Made by a program: the position numbers and the translations under genes. 64,000 nt of DNA from Climacteris rufus (lineage: Eukaryota; Chordata; Aves; Passeriformes; Climacteridae). Numbering within the stretch: the stretch's first letter is position 1; every line of letters starts with the position of its first letter. The stretch lies in the NCBI GenBank assembly GCA_013398175.1, contig VZRZ01003112.1, positions 248,001-312,000 on the forward strand, given 5' to 3'. The notes beneath the pieces are model-generated. The model was not told where the DNA came from. It did not search any database and saw nothing but the letters and a program-made list of their open reading frames with translations. Of this stretch, positions 60,620 through 64,000 are shown one piece after another.

Positions 60620-63600
60620 AGAGAAAGTGAAACACCTTCTATCAAAAAACAGTGTGAATTAAGGTTTCCTCAGTTAGTGACTGGGAAAACATCTTTCTTG
60701 TGTGCCTTGATGAGTATGTTTGTGAAATTTAGACTATATACTAAATAATTTTGTTGGGTTTATTTAATTAAAGCTATCTCTGATTTCCTTTTCAAGGTGG
60801 GCCATCTATTAATTCTTCTGTGACTCCTGTGTTCCAAGTAGAACAGTATTGAACCACAATTTTTGTTTTTTCAGGTATAATTAAAATATACTTTTTCTCA
60901 AAACATAATTTGAAAACAAATGGGAAATAAGATTTGCTATTTTGCAATTTATCCAGGCACATGCAACATAAATATCAGAATAAATTAGCCTAATTGAGTC
61001 AGCTTGTGAGTACATCTGGACAATGAAGCTTTTCCCTTCTGTACCAATCTCGCTCTGCAAGCCGCAATTAAAGTTCTGATTTTCTAGTTAAAATAGGTAA
61101 GAATATGTTAAGTGTTAATAATGCATACTTGTATTATTATAGTTGTACATCTGTGGCTCACGTGCACTTTGAATTGGTTTAGATTGATTTTGTTTCAGTT
61201 TTCTGACTTTATTACTTTAAATAACGGTCTTATTATTTTGTACTTTGTGTCTGTATTTTTCTGACTTAAAAACTGTTGCTACTCTGTTCAGATCAATAGA
61301 TTCTAAATTTGGGCTTTTGTTGCATATTTTATTTTCTGAACATCTTAAATTGCTTCTTGTGAAAACAAAAGCCCTGTCAGCTGGTCCCGCTGCCACAAGG
61401 TGTCGTGAGAAGCCGTGTCTGGCTCCAGGATGAGCGTGGTCTGCCAGGGCTCACAGTCAGCTGAAGAGCTGTGGAATGAACAATGTGTTCTGAAAGCATC
61501 TCATCTCCCCCTGCAGCTCAGGCAGTGTCTGCATTGCTTGAAGAAACTCTTCCATGTTAGAATTCTGCTTGAAACAAAAGGAACTGGTGCCTGATTAAAC
61601 TGTCTTCTACCATGGCTGGGTGCAGCAGAGTTAGGAGTGCCTTAAGGTTGCTGATGTTAGGATGCCTCACAACACCCAGCACTGTAGAACTGACACGTTC
61701 TGTGTGTAGTGACCAAGGCTGTGCAGGCTGGCAAAGGGCTGCCTTGTCGTTTGGGTTTTGTAGCGTTTCTTCCTTCTCTTTTTTACTTTTTTTCCCTTCC
61801 AGTAAGAGGAGGAATATGTTCCCAGGAACTGGAAAGAACTTCTTCCCATTTAGTCTGCACTTTTGCTCCTGCTTTAAATTCCCAGCTGAATTTGCTCTTG
61901 GGAATATACATATTAATGTGTAAAAGTGTTCAAGCAGAAACCTTACAAAGTTCCATCCCACACAGCTGTGAGGAGCAGGTGTGTGCTGGTGTCTGAGCTT
62001 GGCAGGGGGAGATTCAGCAGAGATTTTTAAAGTTACTCAGATCTCTCACATGCACTCCCTGAGTTATGGTGCATGTTTTGATGAATTGTTTTATAGAGTG
62101 CAGTCCTGTCAGGAACTTAGTTTTATCTCCCGTGGAGTTCACTGAGAGGTGTACATGTACTGAAATATGTAAAAATATGTAAAATGTGTAAATATGTAAA
62201 AACACGTAAAATATGTAAAGTACTGAATATGTTTTAATGAACTTTATCTACTTATTTCTCCATAAACTAAGCATGTAACATGCTAACATGTCAGGAGAAT
62301 TCTTGAAAGGTCTTGTGGGAGCAGCACTGACTCCCAAGTTGTATCTCAAAGTGAGTTGGGGAAGCTGAGCAAAATAATGTCACAAAAAGGAACTACAGCT
62401 TTTTGGAAGGGATTCCAAAAATCCCTCAGGATAAGTGTCCAAAATGACTTGCAGGACAGAATTTTTCTCCTAACGCAAGGCTATGGTGGCCAGCAGATGT
62501 TACTTGGTGTACAGAGTTTGACAGAGAAAGATCTTGCTCCAGAAGAGTGCAGAAAGCTGGAAGGATGGGAAAAGTGAGGCAGGATTTCAGCTGATTTGTC
62601 AGTAATTCAGATTCTAGACACAAAATGGTCAGCAAGGCAAAATTAATAAAACATTAAAAGCGGACTAGAAGCTTGAATAAATACATGGTGTCCATCAACA
62701 CTCCCTGGATTCAGTGTAGATTCTGCGTTTGATCACATAAAATGCAGAATTGCCTCTCAAGAATTGCTTTTTCAGTGTTAGCCAGAAGTTTATACTGGAT
62801 TATGCAATTTAACAAGGAAGTTCTCCTCTCTTAGATGCATATCATTACAATCCTAGGAAATTAGTTTCTCTATGATTTCCAAATACACAGATACTTGAAC
62901 AAAGTCAAGCGTAAGTATAGTGTAAGAGGGCTTTTTTAAAGGCAAGTTTTAATTTGTTTTATTTTAAAAATTCTGAGGTGTAATGGATTTTCTAGTTTAT
63001 AAAATGTATAATAAAAATGCATTTTTTGTTAAGAACATTTGAAAATAATTCCTTATTTCTAAACATTTTTTATTGCTGAATATGTTGTTGCCAGAACTGC
63101 TGTCAGTGACAGTATATCTTACAGTAGAGATGTGAGAGACTGAAACTGCAAAGGAATAGCATTGACAAAAGCTAGGGATAAAGCATCAATTTCTATTCAG
63201 CCTTCATTTTAAATGAAGGAAAGGTGTTCCACATTTGTAAGGATTATATTGTTGCTTTTCAGACATGATTCAAAGCTAGGTATTGAAAGAGGGAAGGTAT
63301 AAAACATCATTATGTCATTAGGAATTCTAGTTCCATTCAAATAGGAAATATTCTATTTATGATCCTTAAAGAAAGGCTTCAGATCAAGAACAGTATTTCC
63401 ATTTGTTGAAAAAAATGTCAGAATAGTTTCCTGAAAGTCTGTACAAAATGAATGTTCTTTTTGAACCCTTTATTCATTCAATTTCTGAGCACATTTTAAA
63501 AAAATCATTGAAGAATTAATAAAAGCTATATGTAAAATGACATAAACCCCCCTCTGTGAAATTCCAGTGTTTTTTACAGTATTCACAGCTTAGTTTTTGA

Positions 63601-64000
63601 GTGAAATAACTGTTGATTTCAGTAGCCCTGGACTTGTTAGTTGAATATGGCACAAGGAGGACCTACTTTTCCTTTGATTTTCTCTAGGGTGGGTGAAGAA
63701 TTAATTCACAGACCTTCATGGCATTACTGTGTATAGGCCTGGGAAGAGAATGGGGCACAGAGTGTTTGCTGTCATACGTGGGGGATACTTTTTTAAGAGT
63801 AAAGGATCTCAATTTGTAGATTTGAGTGACATTAAAATATTTTTACTAAGTGTGCTGAACACTTGAACTTCTATACCTTCACTTATATGAGGTTATTTTC
63901 TTTATAAAGAAAACACATGCTATGAACAGGCACAAGAATATACAAGTGAAAAAAAGCTTTTTGCATCTATTGCTGCATTTGCAGTTTTATAATCTGATAA
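60620..64000. other. AT-rich region, no gene recognised
   Basis: No exon, repeat family or RNA gene could be supported. A degenerate ATGTAAAA-type short repeat lies at about 62163-62219. Confidence 0.5.
62163..62219. repeat. Degenerate AT-rich short tandem repeat
   Basis: Seven or so imperfect copies of a unit near ATATGTAAA in about 57 bases. Confidence 0.7.

Noticed and set aside
56456..64000. Searched for C-terminal exons of SENP5 on the minus strand, the expected next gene.
   Set aside because: No stretch matching the protease Cys-motif exon or the conserved C-terminus was found; the gene presumably ends beyond the window, apart perhaps from a 3' UTR that cannot be recognised by eye.
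1..64000. CRISPR arrays, bacterial operons, phage or endogenous retrovirus genes.
   Set aside because: None seen; the window is ordinary vertebrate gene-bearing DNA with CR1 fragments only.

Overview
The window is vertebrate nuclear DNA and almost certainly from a bird. Genes are split into small exons in long AT-rich introns, promoters are CpG-rich, a 436-base assembly gap sits in a GC-rich promoter, and the only recognisable interspersed repeats are CR1 LINE fragments, the typical avian retroposon. Gene order matches the mirror image of human 3q29: DLG1 (3' part), MELTF, PIGZ and NCBP2, all on the + strand. The avian assignment and synteny are inferred from recognised proteins and repeats; no search was run.

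Layout. 1-23,525: last third of DLG1 (SH3, hook and guanylate kinase-like exons, with two alternative exons I2 and I3), ending at a 3' UTR with an AATAAA at 23,500. 23,526-26,097: intergenic, nothing recognised. 26,098-26,647: a perfect 275-bp tandem duplication that abuts the MELTF start codon. 26,655-46,254: MELTF, melanotransferrin, 16 coding exons, 734 aa; the exon lengths of the N lobe are mirrored in the C lobe, and the last exon is a GPI-anchor signal. 46,629-47,218: a CR1 copy running up to the CpG-rich PIGZ promoter. 47,348-49,447: PIGZ, two coding exons, 559 aa. 49,448-52,919: intergenic with a GC-rich patch and the N gap, where a head-to-head NCBP2AS2 orthologue would be expected. 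52,920-54,822: NCBP2, four coding exons, 157 aa, with one intron carrying minor-spliceosome (U12-type) signals; its 3' UTR ends at an AATAAA at 56,432. 56,456-64,000: no secure gene; one isolated CpG patch and one protein-like terminal exon are flagged. SENP5, the expected next gene, was not found.

How the genes relate. DLG1 is a junctional and synaptic scaffold. MELTF is a GPI-anchored transferrin-family surface protein and PIGZ adds the fourth mannose to GPI anchors, so an anchored protein and an anchor-synthesis enzyme lie next to each other; the adjacency is conserved synteny rather than evidence of co-function. NCBP2 is the m7G-cap-binding subunit of the nuclear cap-binding complex.

Most notable: this melanotransferrin appears to lack a complete set of iron ligands in both lobes (N-lobe His to Arg; C-lobe Asp to Gly and His to Gln), and the N-lobe change lies in an abnormally GC-rich exon. 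Other points are the exact promoter-proximal duplication of MELTF, the reading-phase lock that makes DLG1 exons I2 and I3 mutually exclusive, and the U12-type intron splitting the RNP1 motif of NCBP2.
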